Below are positions 1 through 8,289 of a DNA stretch of 64,000 nucleotides, one piece after another. Origin of the DNA: Nonomuraea sp. NEAU-A123 (GTDB lineage: Bacteria; Actinomycetota; Actinomycetes; Streptosporangiales; Streptosporangiaceae). The notes under the pieces are model-generated. The model saw only the letters and a program-made list of their open reading frames with translations. It did no database searches and had not been told where the DNA came from. The stretch is from positions 62,001 to 126,000 of the forward strand of contig NZ_JAHFZZ010000005.1 in NCBI RefSeq assembly GCF_018603905.1, given 5' to 3'. Each line of letters opens with the position of its first letter. Position 1 is the first letter of the stretch. Made by a program: the position numbers and the translations under genes.

Positions 1-683
1 TGAGCCAGGATCGCGCGCAGCGAGGTCTCGCGCGGACCGGGATAGACCGGGGCCGAGTGCAGCACCAGCGCGTCGGCGAACGCCTTGCCGGTGGCGAACA
101 GCTCACGGGTGGCCGAGGCGTAGGTGGTCACGGCCCACTGCTTGGCGGAGTCGTCGCCCACGCCGAAGGTCGTCAGGCCCGCCGTACGGCAGAGTGCGAC
201 CGCCCTCGGCAGGTGGAACACCTGCGTGACCACGGTCAGCCGCTCGGCGCCGAAGACCTGGCGGGCCCGCACGCATGAGTCCCAGGTGTCGAACCCGGCG
301 TAGTCGAGCACCATCACCGCGTCGGGCACGCCCCTGGCCCGCAGGTAGTCGCGCATGGCCGTCGGCTCGTCGTACTCCTTGCGGCTGTTGTCGCCAGACA
401 GCAGCAGCGCCTTGACCTTGCCCGCTCGATAGAGCTCGGCCGCGATGTCGAGCCGCCGGGCCAGGAAGGGGGAGGGGTGGCCGCTGAACAGGCCCGCGCC
501 CAGCACGAGCGCCACTTGCGAGGCGGGCACCCGGGCCAGCCAACCGCCGGTGTCGGCCACCACGCGGCGCTCCGAGCTGTCGAGCCACGCCCACGTCATC
601 GGCGCCAGGGCGATCACGCTGAGCAGCACCAGTCCTTGGTACAGGCGGCGCAGGGTCTTCCGAGCGGGGCGGGCGAAAGCCAC
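1..683 (-). CDS. SanA/YdcF-like (DUF218) membrane-anchored protein, C-terminus cut by window edge
   Basis: The minus-strand reading frame starts at a GTG at 683 and is still open at base 1, so at least 227 residues are present. A hydrophobic N-terminal segment (about residues 15-30, LVLLSVIALAPMTWAW) is followed by a DUF218 fold: VALVLGAG, then LLLSGDN with the DNSRKEYDEP stretch, DTWDSC and VTQVFHLPRA. This order is typical of the SanA/YdcF family, linked in other bacteria to envelope integrity or vancomycin sensitivity; no substrate is established. It lies upstream of ctaA on the same strand with a gap of about 50 bp. The identification rests on motif order; the start codon is less certain. 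Confidence 0.8.
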   Translation of the reverse strand, partial: MAFARPARKTLRRLYQGLVLLSVIALAPMTWAWLDSSERRVVADTGGWLARVPASQVALVLGAGLFSGHPSPFLARRLDIAAELYRAGKVKALLLSGDNSRKEYDEPTAMRDYLRARGVPDAVMVLDYAGFDTWDSCVRARQVFGAERLTVVTQVFHLPRAVALCRTAGLTTFGVGDDSAKQWAVTTYASATRELFATGKAFADALVLHSAPVYPGPRETSLRAILA

Positions 684-736
684 TCGAGGACCTCACAGGT
701 AGGGGGACGTAGTCCCTCATACCTTGGCACAGCGGC

Positions 737-1738
737 TCAGACTCTGGCCGGTGTTTCCGTGGGGGAGGAGGCGGCCGGGGCCGTCAGCGCGTCGCGGGTG
801 CGCAGCGAGGTGACCACTCTGAGCGTGGCGATCCAGACCAGGGTCGAGCCGAGCACGTGCACGCCGACCAGGAAGGCGGGCACCGCCAGGAAGTACTGCG
901 TGTAGCCGATCACGCCCTGGGCCAGCTCCACCACGATCAGCGCCAGAGCGGCCCGGCGGGCCGCTCTGGGCGCGTCGGTCACGTGCAGCGCGAACATCAG
1001 CGCGAACGACAGCCCGACCACGAGGTAGGCGATGTCGGCGTGCAGCCGCACCACGCTCTCGATGTCGAGGTCGAAGCGCGAGGCCAGCGCGTCGCCGGAA
1101 TGCGGCCCCGTGCCGGTCACCAGCACCCCGGCCAGCAGCAGCACGGCCACCGCCGCGACCAGCACGTGGCCGAGGCGCCGGATGTCGCGGTGCGTCACCC
1201 GGCGGACCGGCCCGTCGCCTTCACTTGCGCGCGCGTAGAGCGCCCAGCAGCCGGCGATCAGCGCGATGGAGACCAGGAAGTGCACGCTGACCGTGAACGG
1301 GTTGAGCAGGGTCCTGACCACCAGCCCGCCCCACAGCGCCTGGAAGACGATGCCCGCGGGCTGCAGCAGGGCCAGCCGGAGCAGCGCACGGCGCCGCGGG
1401 GCCAGCCGCATCGCCGACACCACGCAGGCGAACCCCACCGCCAGCACCAGGAACGTCAGCAGCCGGTTGCCGAACTCGACGGCCATGGTGACGGGCGAGA
1501 TCTCCGGATGCGCGATCGGCACGAAGCTGTCGGGCGTGCATCTGGGCCAGGTCGGGCAGCCGAGCCCCGAGTCGGTGACCCGCACGGCCGCGCCCGTCAC
1601 CGTGATGCCCGCGTTGACCACCACGGCGGCCAGTGCCCAGCCGCGCATCGACTCGGCGGTCGGCGCCCAGAAGGAGAACAGGCGCCGGACCAGAGCGTTG
1701 GGGTGGTCCGTGGGTAGTTTCACGTCGTCGAGCTTCAC
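737..1738 (-). CDS. ctaA: Heme A synthase, COX15/CtaA family
   Basis: The enzyme oxidises the C8 methyl of heme O to the formyl of heme A for aa3-type cytochrome oxidase and is an integral membrane protein. The protein (333 residues from the GTG at 1738) has about eight membrane helices. It carries the paired-cysteine GCPTWPRC loop, the EFGNR motif that many actinobacteria have in place of EWxHR, HFLVS, and the later VRLHAD and VHVLGS histidine motifs. The start at 1738 was chosen because a -10-like TACCAT ends 7 nt before the GTG, as in leaderless actinobacterial genes. An upstream in-frame codon at 1795 would add 19 unconserved residues. It is divergent from the hydroxyproline operon. Confidence 0.9.
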   Translation of the reverse strand: MKLDDVKLPTDHPNALVRRLFSFWAPTAESMRGWALAAVVVNAGITVTGAAVRVTDSGLGCPTWPRCTPDSFVPIAHPEISPVTMAVEFGNRLLTFLVLAVGFACVVSAMRLAPRRRALLRLALLQPAGIVFQALWGGLVVRTLLNPFTVSVHFLVSIALIAGCWALYARASEGDGPVRRVTHRDIRRLGHVLVAAVAVLLLAGVLVTGTGPHSGDALASRFDLDIESVVRLHADIAYLVVGLSFALMFALHVTDAPRAARRAALALIVVELAQGVIGYTQYFLAVPAFLVGVHVLGSTLVWIATLRVVTSLRTRDALTAPAASSPTETPARV

Positions 1739-1745
1739 GTCAACG

Positions 1746-1751
1746 ATGGTA
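1746..1751 (-). promoter_or_regulatory. Putative -10 element of leaderless ctaA
   Basis: Reading the minus strand, TACCAT is followed by 7 nt and then the GTG of ctaA. This spacing fits transcription beginning at or next to the start codon. No convincing -35 hexamer is visible, so the call depends on the -10 and on the choice of start. Confidence 0.4.
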
Positions 1752-1805
1752 AGGGCCTGGTCGTCCGGTCCTCCCACCGGGAACGTGCTTCTCAACCAGC
1801 ATGGG

Positions 1806-1816
1806 TATGTGACATA
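1806..1816. promoter_or_regulatory. Palindrome TATGT-G-ACATA, candidate operator of the hydroxyproline operon
   Basis: A perfect 5+5 inverted repeat around a central G lies 20 bp upstream of the first gene of the catabolic operon and about 70 bp upstream of ctaA. FadR-subfamily GntR proteins bind short palindromes containing GT-N-AC cores, and a GntR/FCD regulator ends this operon (7599-8270). No second copy was found near the regulator gene, so assignment to that protein is inference. Confidence 0.35.
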
Positions 1817-1835
1817 TTACAGGCGGGGAGGTGAA

Positions 1836-3023
1836 ATGTCCGATGTGATTGTCATCGGCGCCGGAGTGGTGGGCGCCGCGTGCGCTTATTACGCCGCCCG
1901 GGCCGGACTGGACGTGACCGTGGTGGATCGCGGCCCGGTGGCGGGCGGCACGACGGGCGCGGGCGAGGGCAACGTGCTGGTCTCGGACAAGGAGCCGGGC
2001 CCGGAGCTGGACCTGGCGCTGCTGTCCAACCGCCTCTGGGGTGAGCTGGCCGCGATGGGCGGGTTCGAGTACGAACCCAAGGGCGGACTGGTCGTCGCCG
2101 AGACGGACGAGGTCCAGAAGCAGCTCGTCGAGCTGGCGGCGGAGCAGGGTGTCGAGTATGCCGTGGTGCCCGGCGCCGACCTGCGCGGTTACGAGCCGCA
2201 CCTGGCCGAGGGGCTCGCGGGCGGCGTGTACTACCCGCAGGATGCCCAGGTGCAGCCCATGCTGGCGGCCGCGCACCTGCTCAGGCATGGTGCGGAGAGC
2301 TACGGCCACGGGACGCTGCACCTGCGCACCGGTGTCACCGTGACCGGATTCACGCGGTCCGGCGAGCGGGTGACGGGCGTACGCACCGACCGGGGCGACA
2401 TCCTCGGCGGCGCGGTGATCAACGCGGCCGGCACCTGGGGCGGCGAGATCGCCCGGCTCGCGGGCGTGGACCTGCCGGTCCTGCCCAGGCGCGGCTTCAT
2501 CCTGGTCACCGAGCCGCTGCGCGAGCCGCTGATCCGGCACAAGGTCTACACCGCCGCCTACGTCACCAACGTGGCCAGCGACTCGGCCGATCTGGAGACC
2601 TCGGCCGTGGTCGAGGGCACCCCGGCGGGGACCGTGCTCATCGGGGCTAGCAGGGAGCGGGTCGGGTTCGACCGGACGACCTCGCCCCGGGTGCTGGCCC
2701 GGCTGGCGGCTCAGGCCGTCGCCCTGTTCCCGGTGCTCCGGGAGGTGCGGGTGATCAGGTCGTACTGCGGTTTCCGGCCGTACTGTCCCGACCACCTGCC
2801 GGTGATCGGGCCGGATCCGCGCGCGCCCGGGCTGTATCACGCGTGCGGGCACGAAGGGGCCGGGATCGGTCTCGCGCCCGCGACCGGGCTCGTGCTGTCG
2901 CAGCTCCTGACCGGCGCCCGCCCCGAACTGGACCCGCGTCCCTTCCGCCCGGACCGCTTCTCATCCGGGACTCCGGTAGAGCCCTCGCCTGAGTCCTCCC
3001 GTGCGACCGAGGAGTCCGCGTGA
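1836..3023 (+). CDS. FAD-dependent D-hydroxyproline dehydrogenase, oxidase-type subunit
   Basis: A 395-residue DAO-family flavoprotein. The N-terminus has the FAD dinucleotide motif (VIVIGAGVVGAACAYYAARAG), and the C-terminus has the HACGHEGAGIGLAPATG segment that closes the FAD site in glycine/sarcosine-oxidase-like proteins. The ATG at 1836 follows a clear GGGAGGTGAA ribosome site. It overlaps the next gene by 4 nt. In pseudomonads, hetero-oligomeric D-hydroxyproline dehydrogenases (LhpB/E/F type) combine exactly the three proteins encoded here in a row: this flavoprotein, a 2Fe-2S protein and a second flavoprotein with a BFD domain. With the epimerase downstream, oxidation of cis-4-hydroxy-D-proline is the best-supported role. 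Opine or sarcosine oxidases are alternatives by sequence alone. Confidence 0.82.
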   Translation: MSDVIVIGAGVVGAACAYYAARAGLDVTVVDRGPVAGGTTGAGEGNVLVSDKEPGPELDLALLSNRLWGELAAMGGFEYEPKGGLVVAETDEVQKQLVELAAEQGVEYAVVPGADLRGYEPHLAEGLAGGVYYPQDAQVQPMLAAAHLLRHGAESYGHGTLHLRTGVTVTGFTRSGERVTGVRTDRGDILGGAVINAAGTWGGEIARLAGVDLPVLPRRGFILVTEPLREPLIRHKVYTAAYVTNVASDSADLETSAVVEGTPAGTVLIGASRERVGFDRTTSPRVLARLAAQAVALFPVLREVRVIRSYCGFRPYCPDHLPVIGPDPRAPGLYHACGHEGAGIGLAPATGLVLSQLLTGARPELDPRPFRPDRFSSGTPVEPSPESSRATEESA

Positions 3024-3262
3024 CCTTCCAGATCACGATCGACGGCCGGGCCGTGCCGGTCGAGCCGGGGCAGACGATCGGCGCGGCCCTGCACGCGGCC
3101 GGGGTCCGCGCGTGGCGCACCACCCGCTTCGGCGGCCGGCCGCGCGGGCTGTTCTGCGGCATCGGCGTCTGCTTCGACTGCCTGATCACGGTGAACGGCC
3201 GCCCCCCAGAACGCGCCTGCCTGCTGGAGGCCCGGCCCGGAGACGAGGTGACGACCTCATGA
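3020..3262 (+). CDS. Small 2Fe-2S protein, electron-transfer subunit of the D-hydroxyproline dehydrogenase
   Basis: An 80-residue protein starting at a GTG that overlaps the stop of the preceding gene (GTGA) and ending in an ATGA overlap with the next. It resembles the small HcnA/SoxA-like ferredoxin subunits: a beta-grasp core with the motif GLFCGIGVCFDCL, whose cysteines fit C-x4-C-x2-C, and a fourth cysteine in ERACLLE. Its position between two flavoproteins, with coupled translation, supports a fixed stoichiometry in one complex that relays electrons between flavins. The family also occurs in octopine, nopaline and hydrogen cyanide synthase complexes. Confidence 0.85.
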   Translation: MTFQITIDGRAVPVEPGQTIGAALHAAGVRAWRTTRFGGRPRGLFCGIGVCFDCLITVNGRPPERACLLEARPGDEVTTS

Positions 3263-4605
3263 GCGCGCCCGACGACCGCGTGAGCGCGGCCTGCGATCTT
3301 GTCGTGGTCGGTGGCGGGCCCGCCGGGGTGGCGGGGGCGCTGACGGCGGCGCTGCGCGGCCTGAACGTGGTTCTCGTCGACTCGGGAGCCCGCCTCGGCG
3401 GCCAGTACTTCCGCCACCAGGCCGGAGCGGCGCACACCGCCACCCCGGGTCTGGACCGGTTCCTGCGCCAGGGTCGCGCGCTGGGCGAGCGGGCCGAGGT
3501 GCTGCTCGGACACCAGGTGTGGACCGTGACGCGGGACGGCGACCGGCTGACCGTGCACTGCCAGACCCCGGACGGCCGCCCGGTGGCGATCCGCTGCCGC
3601 GACCTCCTGATCGCCACCGGCGCGCACGACCGGCCGCTGCCGTTCCCCGGCTGGGACCTGCCCGGCGTCCTGACGGCGGGCGGCGCCCAGGCGCTGCTCA
3701 AGGGCAACGGCGTGGTCGCGGGCGGCCGGGTGGTCGTCGGCGGCACCGGGCCGTTCCTGCTGCCCGTGGCCGCCGGCCTGGCCGGGGCGGGGGCCGAGGT
3801 GCTGGGCGTGTTCGAGGCCAACGGCGGGCTGGCCCTGGCCCGGCATCCGGTGCTGGCCCTGGGCAAGGCGGGGGAGGCGGCGGGCTACGGCCTGGCCATG
3901 GCCAGGCACCGCGTGCCGTACCGGACGCACCAGGCGGTGATCGCCGCGCACGGCGAGCGCGAACTGGAGGCGGTCACCGTGGCGCGGCTCGACGGCGACT
4001 GGAACGTGCTCGCCACCAGGGAAGTGGCCTGCGACACGCTGGCCGTCGGCTACGGCTTCGTCCCCCAGATCGAGCTCGGCGTCGAGCTGGGCTGCCAGAC
4101 CCGGCCGGACGCGGACGGCATGCCCGTGCTCGCGGTGGACGGCCGCCAGCGCACCACGGTGGACGGCGTCTGGGCGGCGGGCGAGCCGACCGGCGTGGGC
4201 GGCAGGCACCTGGCCGAGCTGGAGGGCCGCATCGCCGGCCTGGCCGTCGCCGGAGCGCCGGTCCCCGGCGTGCTGGCCAGGCGGCGCCGGCGGATGCGCG
4301 CGTTCGGGGAGGCGCTGCACCACGCCTATCCGGTCAAGCCGGGCTGGCAGAGCTGGCTGCGCGACGACACGCTGGTGTGCCGGTGCGAGGAGGTGCCGGT
4401 CGCCCGCGTACGCGCGGCGCTGGCGCTCGGCGCCACCGACGCGCGCTCCGTCAAGCTGCTGGCCAGGCCCGGCATGGGCTGGTGCCAGGGCCGCGTGTGC
4501 GGCTACGCGGTCGCCTGCCTGGCCGGGGAGCGGCCCCGGCCCCCTCGCCGCCCCATCGCGCAACCCATCTCTCTCGGCGCTCTCGCCGACCTCGACACCC
4601 ACTGA
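3259..4605 (+). CDS. FAD/NAD(P)-binding subunit with C-terminal BFD-type 2Fe-2S domain
   Basis: A 448-residue pyridine nucleotide-disulfide-type oxidoreductase. It has a first dinucleotide motif near residues 13-30 (LVVVGGGPAGVAGALTAAL), a second Rossmann motif around VVVGGTGPFLLPVA, and a C-terminal cysteine cluster (VCRCEEV and, further on, WCQGRVCG) typical of the bacterioferritin-associated-ferredoxin fold. This matches HcnB/OoxA/LhpE-type subunits. The ATG overlaps the previous stop. A good ribosome site (GGAGGAAAC) separates its stop from the next gene. It is probably the large subunit of the D-hydroxyproline dehydrogenase complex. Confidence 0.83.
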   Translation: MSAPDDRVSAACDLVVVGGGPAGVAGALTAALRGLNVVLVDSGARLGGQYFRHQAGAAHTATPGLDRFLRQGRALGERAEVLLGHQVWTVTRDGDRLTVHCQTPDGRPVAIRCRDLLIATGAHDRPLPFPGWDLPGVLTAGGAQALLKGNGVVAGGRVVVGGTGPFLLPVAAGLAGAGAEVLGVFEANGGLALARHPVLALGKAGEAAGYGLAMARHRVPYRTHQAVIAAHGERELEAVTVARLDGDWNVLATREVACDTLAVGYGFVPQIELGVELGCQTRPDADGMPVLAVDGRQRTTVDGVWAAGEPTGVGGRHLAELEGRIAGLAVAGAPVPGVLARRRRRMRAFGEALHHAYPVKPGWQSWLRDDTLVCRCEEVPVARVRAALALGATDARSVKLLARPGMGWCQGRVCGYAVACLAGERPRPPRRPIAQPISLGALADLDTH

Positions 4606-4622
4606 TTTTGGAGGAAACTTTA

Positions 4623-5516
4623 ATGACAAATCGCGCTAAGTCCTGGCACGGTGTCATGGTGGCCACGGCGCTCCCGCTGCACGCGGATCTGTCCGTCGAC
4701 TTCGACGGCTATGCCGACCACTGCCGCTGGCTGGTCGAGAACGGCTGCGACGGCGTGGTCCCCAACGGATCGCTGGGCGAGTACCAGACGCTCACTCCCG
4801 AGGAGCGGACCAAGGTCGTGGAGACGGCCGTCGAGGCCGTCGGCGGGCCCAACGTGATGGCGGGCGCCGCCGCGTACGGCGCGGCGGAGTCGCGGCGCTG
4901 GGCCGAGCAGGCGGGTGCGGCGGGCTGCGGATCGGTGCTGCTGCTGCCGCCCAACACCTACCGGGCCGACGAGCGGTCCGTGATCGCGCACTACCGCGAG
5001 GTGGCCAAGGCCGGGGTGCCGATCGTCGCTTACAACAACCCGTACGACACCAAGGTGGACCTGACACCCGCGCTGCTCGCGACCCTGTACGGCGAGGGTC
5101 TGATCGTGGCCGTGAAGGAGTTCAGCGGCGATCCGCGCCGGGCCTATGAGCTCGCCGAGCTGGCCCCCGGGCTCGACCTGCTGATCGGGTCCGACGACGT
5201 GCTGCTGGAACTGGCGGTGGCCGGAGCCGTCGGCTGGGTCGCCGGGTACCCCAACGCGCTGCCCGCCTCCAGCGTCGCCCTCTACCGGGCCGCGCTGGCC
5301 GGTGACCTCGACACCGCGCTGCCCCTGTACCGCAAGCTCCACCCGCTGCTGCGCTGGGACTCCAAGACGGAGTTCGTGCAGGCCATCAAGCTGTCGATGG
5401 ACCTGGCGGGCCGTCATGGCGGGCCCTGCCGCCTGCCGCGCGTGCCGCTGACGGAGGAGCAGGCGGCGGCCGTACACGGTGCGACGGAGAAGGCGCTCGC
5501 GGAGGGCCTGCGATGA
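4623..5516 (+). CDS. DapA/N-acetylneuraminate lyase family deaminase or aldolase (pyrroline-4-hydroxy-2-carboxylate deaminase candidate)
   Basis: A 297-residue TIM-barrel protein of the DHDPS family. The Schiff-base lysine is K165 in VAVKEFSGD, and the active-site tyrosine is Y137 in VAYNNPYDT. The usual GGTTGE pyruvate-binding loop is replaced by PNGSLGEY near residue 50, arguing against a true dihydrodipicolinate synthase. In hydroxyproline operons a DapA homologue (LhpC type) deaminates delta1-pyrroline-4-hydroxy-2-carboxylate to 2-oxoglutarate semialdehyde, and the neighbours here support that role. The ATG at 4623 is preceded by GGAGGAAAC; the stop overlaps the next start (ATGA). Confidence 0.8.
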   Translation: MTNRAKSWHGVMVATALPLHADLSVDFDGYADHCRWLVENGCDGVVPNGSLGEYQTLTPEERTKVVETAVEAVGGPNVMAGAAAYGAAESRRWAEQAGAAGCGSVLLLPPNTYRADERSVIAHYREVAKAGVPIVAYNNPYDTKVDLTPALLATLYGEGLIVAVKEFSGDPRRAYELAELAPGLDLLIGSDDVLLELAVAGAVGWVAGYPNALPASSVALYRAALAGDLDTALPLYRKLHPLLRWDSKTEFVQAIKLSMDLAGRHGGPCRLPRVPLTEEQAAAVHGATEKALAEGLR

Positions 5517-6523
5517 GGACGAAGCGGGTCTTCCACGCCGTCGACTCGCACACCGAGGGCATGCCCACCCGCGTGATCACCGGTGGTGTGGGCGTGATCC
5601 CCGGCGCGAGCATGGCCGAGCGGCGCGTCTACTTCCGCGACCACCTCGACCACATCCGCCGGCTGCTGATGAACGAGCCGCGCGGCCACGCCGCCATGAG
5701 CGGCGCCATCCTGCAGCCGCCGACCAGGCCCGACGCCGACTGGGGCGTGCTGTTCATCGAGGTGTCCGGGCTGCTGCCGATGTGCGGCCACGGCACCATC
5801 GGCGTGGCGACGGTGCTGGTGGAGACCGGCATGGTGGAGGTCGTCGAGCCGGTCACCACCGTGCGCCTGGAGGTGCCCGCCGGGCTCGTCGAGGTGGACG
5901 TGGCCGTCGAGGACGGCATGGCCATGTCGGTGACGCTGCGCAACGTGCCCGCCTACTGCGACAGGCTCGACGCCGTCGTCACCGTGCCGGGCTTCGGCGA
6001 CATCCGGTACGACCTGGCGTACGGCGGCAACTTCTACGCGATCGTCGACCTCGACGACTACGGCCTGCCCTTCGACCGCAAGGCCAAGAACGAGATCCTC
6101 GCCGCCGGGCTGGCCACGATGGCGGCCATCGACGCCGCCGACGAGCCCGTGCACCCCGAGGACGACCGCATCCGCGGCTGCCACCACGTCTACTTCGCCG
6201 CGCCGGGCTCCAACGCGCACCACTCGCGGCACGCGATGGCCATCTATCCGGGCTGGTTCGACCGCTCGCCCTGCGGCACCGGCACCAGCGCCCGCATGGC
6301 CCAGTTGCACGCCCGCGGCGAGCTGCCGGTGGGCTCGGCCGGCTGGGACTTCGTCAACGAGTCGTTCATCGGCACCCGGTTCGTCGGCCGGCTGCTGGCG
6401 GAGACCACCGTCGGCGGGCGGCCCGCGGTCGTGCCCGCCATCACCGGCCGCGCCTGGGTCACCGGTACCGCCCAGTACTTCCTCGACCCGCGCGATCCGT
6501 TCCCCGAGGGGTTCGAGCTATGA
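5513..6523 (+). CDS. 4-hydroxyproline 2-epimerase (proline racemase family)
   Basis: A 336-residue proline-racemase-superfamily enzyme with both catalytic cysteines: Cys91 in MCGHGTIG and Cys254 in SPCGTGTSA. Two cysteines indicate racemase/epimerase chemistry; trans-3-hydroxyproline dehydratases replace the first with serine or threonine. It would interconvert trans-4-hydroxy-L-proline and cis-4-hydroxy-D-proline, feeding the dehydrogenase encoded upstream. The ATG overlaps the previous stop, and its own stop overlaps the start of a 27-codon remnant (ATGA at 6520). Confidence 0.9.
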   Translation: MRTKRVFHAVDSHTEGMPTRVITGGVGVIPGASMAERRVYFRDHLDHIRRLLMNEPRGHAAMSGAILQPPTRPDADWGVLFIEVSGLLPMCGHGTIGVATVLVETGMVEVVEPVTTVRLEVPAGLVEVDVAVEDGMAMSVTLRNVPAYCDRLDAVVTVPGFGDIRYDLAYGGNFYAIVDLDDYGLPFDRKAKNEILAAGLATMAAIDAADEPVHPEDDRIRGCHHVYFAAPGSNAHHSRHAMAIYPGWFDRSPCGTGTSARMAQLHARGELPVGSAGWDFVNESFIGTRFVGRLLAETTVGGRPAVVPAITGRAWVTGTAQYFLDPRDPFPEGFEL

Positions 6524-6603
6524 GCGTCAGCACGGCCGACTACCACATCGCGGGCGAGCCGCTCAGGATCGTCCGCCACACCGGCATCGCGGGGCTCCGG
6601 TGA
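6520..6603 (+). pseudogene. 27-codon remnant of a second proline-racemase-family gene (trans-3-hydroxyproline dehydratase-like N-terminus)
   Basis: An ATG at 6520 overlaps the epimerase stop (ATGA), and the frame ends at TGA 6601-6603, which overlaps the GTG of the next gene. The predicted peptide contains ADYHIAGEPLRIV, which matches the N-terminal H-x-x-GEP-x-RIV signature of proline-racemase-superfamily proteins and aligns with the DSHTEGMPTRV stretch of the neighbouring epimerase. Almost all of the expected 330-residue protein is absent, so this looks like an internal deletion that kept the translational coupling. A real 27-residue peptide cannot be excluded. Confidence 0.6.
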
Positions 6604-7538
6604 ACCCGCTGCCCTACCTCGACGCCGCCACCATCGAGCGGCTGGTGCCCGTGGCGCGGGCCGTACGGATCCTGGAAGAAGCCCTGCGAGCCGGGCTCGA
6701 TCCGGAGGAGACGCCGCTGCGGCCGGTCGTCGACCTGCCCGCCGGGCAGCTCCTGCTGATGCCCGCCGCCGCCGGACGCTACGCGGGCGTGAAGGCCGTC
6801 ACCGTCGCGCCCGGCAACGCCGCGCGCGGGCTGCCCCGCATCCAGGGCACGTACCTGCTGCTCGACGGCGAGACCCTGACCCCGCTGGCCGCCATGGACG
6901 GCATCGCGCTCACCTCGCTGCGCACCCCGGCGGTCTCGGCGCTGGCCGTCACGCACCTGGCCGAGCCGGACGCCCGCACCCTGGTGGTGTTCGGCACCGG
7001 CCCGCAGGCGTGGGGGCACATCCTCGCGCTGAGCGCGGTCCGGCCCGTCGAGCGGGTCACGGTCGTCGGCCTCGACCGCGACCGCGCCGAAGAGCTCGCC
7101 GCCCGCTGCCGCGAGCACGGCCTGCCGGCTCTGGCCGAGCACGGCCAGGCCCCCGACCTGCGTCCCGTGGCCGAGGCGGACCTGATCGCCTGCTGCACCA
7201 CGGCCAGGGAGCCGCTGTTCCCCGGCGAGCTGGTCCGCGACGGCGCCACGGTCGTCGCGGTCGGAGCGCACGAGCCCGACGCCCGTGAGCTGGACGGCGA
7301 CCTCATGGCCCGCGCCACCGTCGTGGTCGAGGCCAGGTCGGCGGCGCTGGCCGAGGCGGGGGATGTGGTCATCCCGGTGCGCCAAGGTACGATCACCACC
7401 GGTCACCTCGCCGGGAACCTCGCCGACCTCGTCGCCGGCCGGGTGCCCACGGGTGCCGGTCCCCGCGTGTTCAAGAGCACCGGGATGGCGTGGGAGGACC
7501 TGGTGGTCGCCGCCGCCGCGTACGAGGCGTGGGCCTAG
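6600..7538 (+). CDS. Ornithine cyclodeaminase/mu-crystallin family protein, probable delta1-pyrroline-2-carboxylate reductase
   Basis: A 312-residue protein starting at a GTG inside the stop of the preceding remnant. It has an N-terminal dimerisation region and a Rossmann domain with the motif LVVFGTGPQAWGH near residues 127-139, followed by DRDRAEELA and the family-typical VVAVGAHEPDARELD. In hydroxyproline loci, members of this family (LhpI type) reduce delta1-pyrroline-2-carboxylate to L-proline, the step after trans-3-hydroxyproline dehydration. The dehydratase that would supply the substrate appears reduced to a remnant just upstream. Ornithine cyclodeaminase activity is less likely from context. 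Confidence 0.78.
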   Translation: MNPLPYLDAATIERLVPVARAVRILEEALRAGLDPEETPLRPVVDLPAGQLLLMPAAAGRYAGVKAVTVAPGNAARGLPRIQGTYLLLDGETLTPLAAMDGIALTSLRTPAVSALAVTHLAEPDARTLVVFGTGPQAWGHILALSAVRPVERVTVVGLDRDRAEELAARCREHGLPALAEHGQAPDLRPVAEADLIACCTTAREPLFPGELVRDGATVVAVGAHEPDARELDGDLMARATVVVEARSAALAEAGDVVIPVRQGTITTGHLAGNLADLVAGRVPTGAGPRVFKSTGMAWEDLVVAAAAYEAWA

Positions 7539-7598
7539 CGGGGCGTCCCCGACGGGCGTGATCCAGCGGGCGTGTACTGAGAGTGAGGGGATGGCCGG

Positions 7599-8270
7599 AT
7601 GGCTGCCGAGAACCGGCTCGACCTGCCGATGGTGGGCGAGCGGCAGAGCCTGCGCGAGCAGGTCGCGCACGCGCTCCGTGCCGCGCTGATCACCGGTGAG
7701 ATGCGCCCGGGGGTGGTCTACTCCGCGCCGGTGCTGGCCGCGCAGTTCGGCGTCTCCGCGACGCCCGTCCGTGAGGCCATGCTCGACCTGGCCAAGGAGG
7801 GGCTGGTCGAGGCGGTGCGCAACAAGGGCTTCCGGGTCACCGAGCTGTCCGACCGCGATCTCGACGAGCTGACCGAGATCCGGCAGCTCATCGAGGTGCC
7901 CACCGTGACCCGCCTGGCCGACGCCTCGCGCGCCGAGGAGTTCGAACGGCTCAGGCCCGTCGCCGAGGAGATCGTCGCCGCGGCCGAGCGGGGCGACCTG
8001 CTCGGCTATGTGGACGCCGACCTGCGCTTCCACGTGGAGCTGCTGACCCTGTCGGGCAACGCCCACCTGGTCGAGGTGGTCAAGGACCTGCGCAACCGGG
8101 CCCGGCTCTACGGCCTCTCGCAACTGTCGGAGCGCGGCACGCTGTCGGACTCGGCCCGCGAGCACGTCGCGCTGCTCGACGCGCTCAAGACCGGCGACAC
8201 CAAGGCGGCCCGCACCATCATGTCCGAGCACATCCAGCACGTCCGCGGCATCTGGGCCGACCCGCGCTGA
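7599..8270 (+). CDS. GntR-family transcriptional regulator (FadR/FCD subfamily)
   Basis: A 223-residue protein. The N-terminal winged helix (about residues 15-75) contains YSAPVLAAQFGVSATPVREAM; the C-terminal all-helical FCD ligand domain (about 85-215) includes the metal-coordinating pattern with D-x-x-FH (DADLRFHVELL) and later histidines (EHVALL, SEHIQHV). It follows the reductase by 60 bp on the same strand and probably controls the hydroxyproline operon, perhaps through the palindrome at 1806-1816. The start ATG at 7599 follows GTGAGGGG; an overlapping out-of-frame ATG lies at 7591. Confidence 0.88.
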   Translation: MAAENRLDLPMVGERQSLREQVAHALRAALITGEMRPGVVYSAPVLAAQFGVSATPVREAMLDLAKEGLVEAVRNKGFRVTELSDRDLDELTEIRQLIEVPTVTRLADASRAEEFERLRPVAEEIVAAAERGDLLGYVDADLRFHVELLTLSGNAHLVEVVKDLRNRARLYGLSQLSERGTLSDSAREHVALLDALKTGDTKAARTIMSEHIQHVRGIWADPR

Positions 8271-8289
8271 TCACGCCCGGGGGGTCATG

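Noticed and set aside
4623..5516. True dihydrodipicolinate synthase (dapA) of lysine synthesis
   Set aside because: The pyruvate-binding GGTTGE loop is missing and the gene lies inside a hydroxyproline operon.
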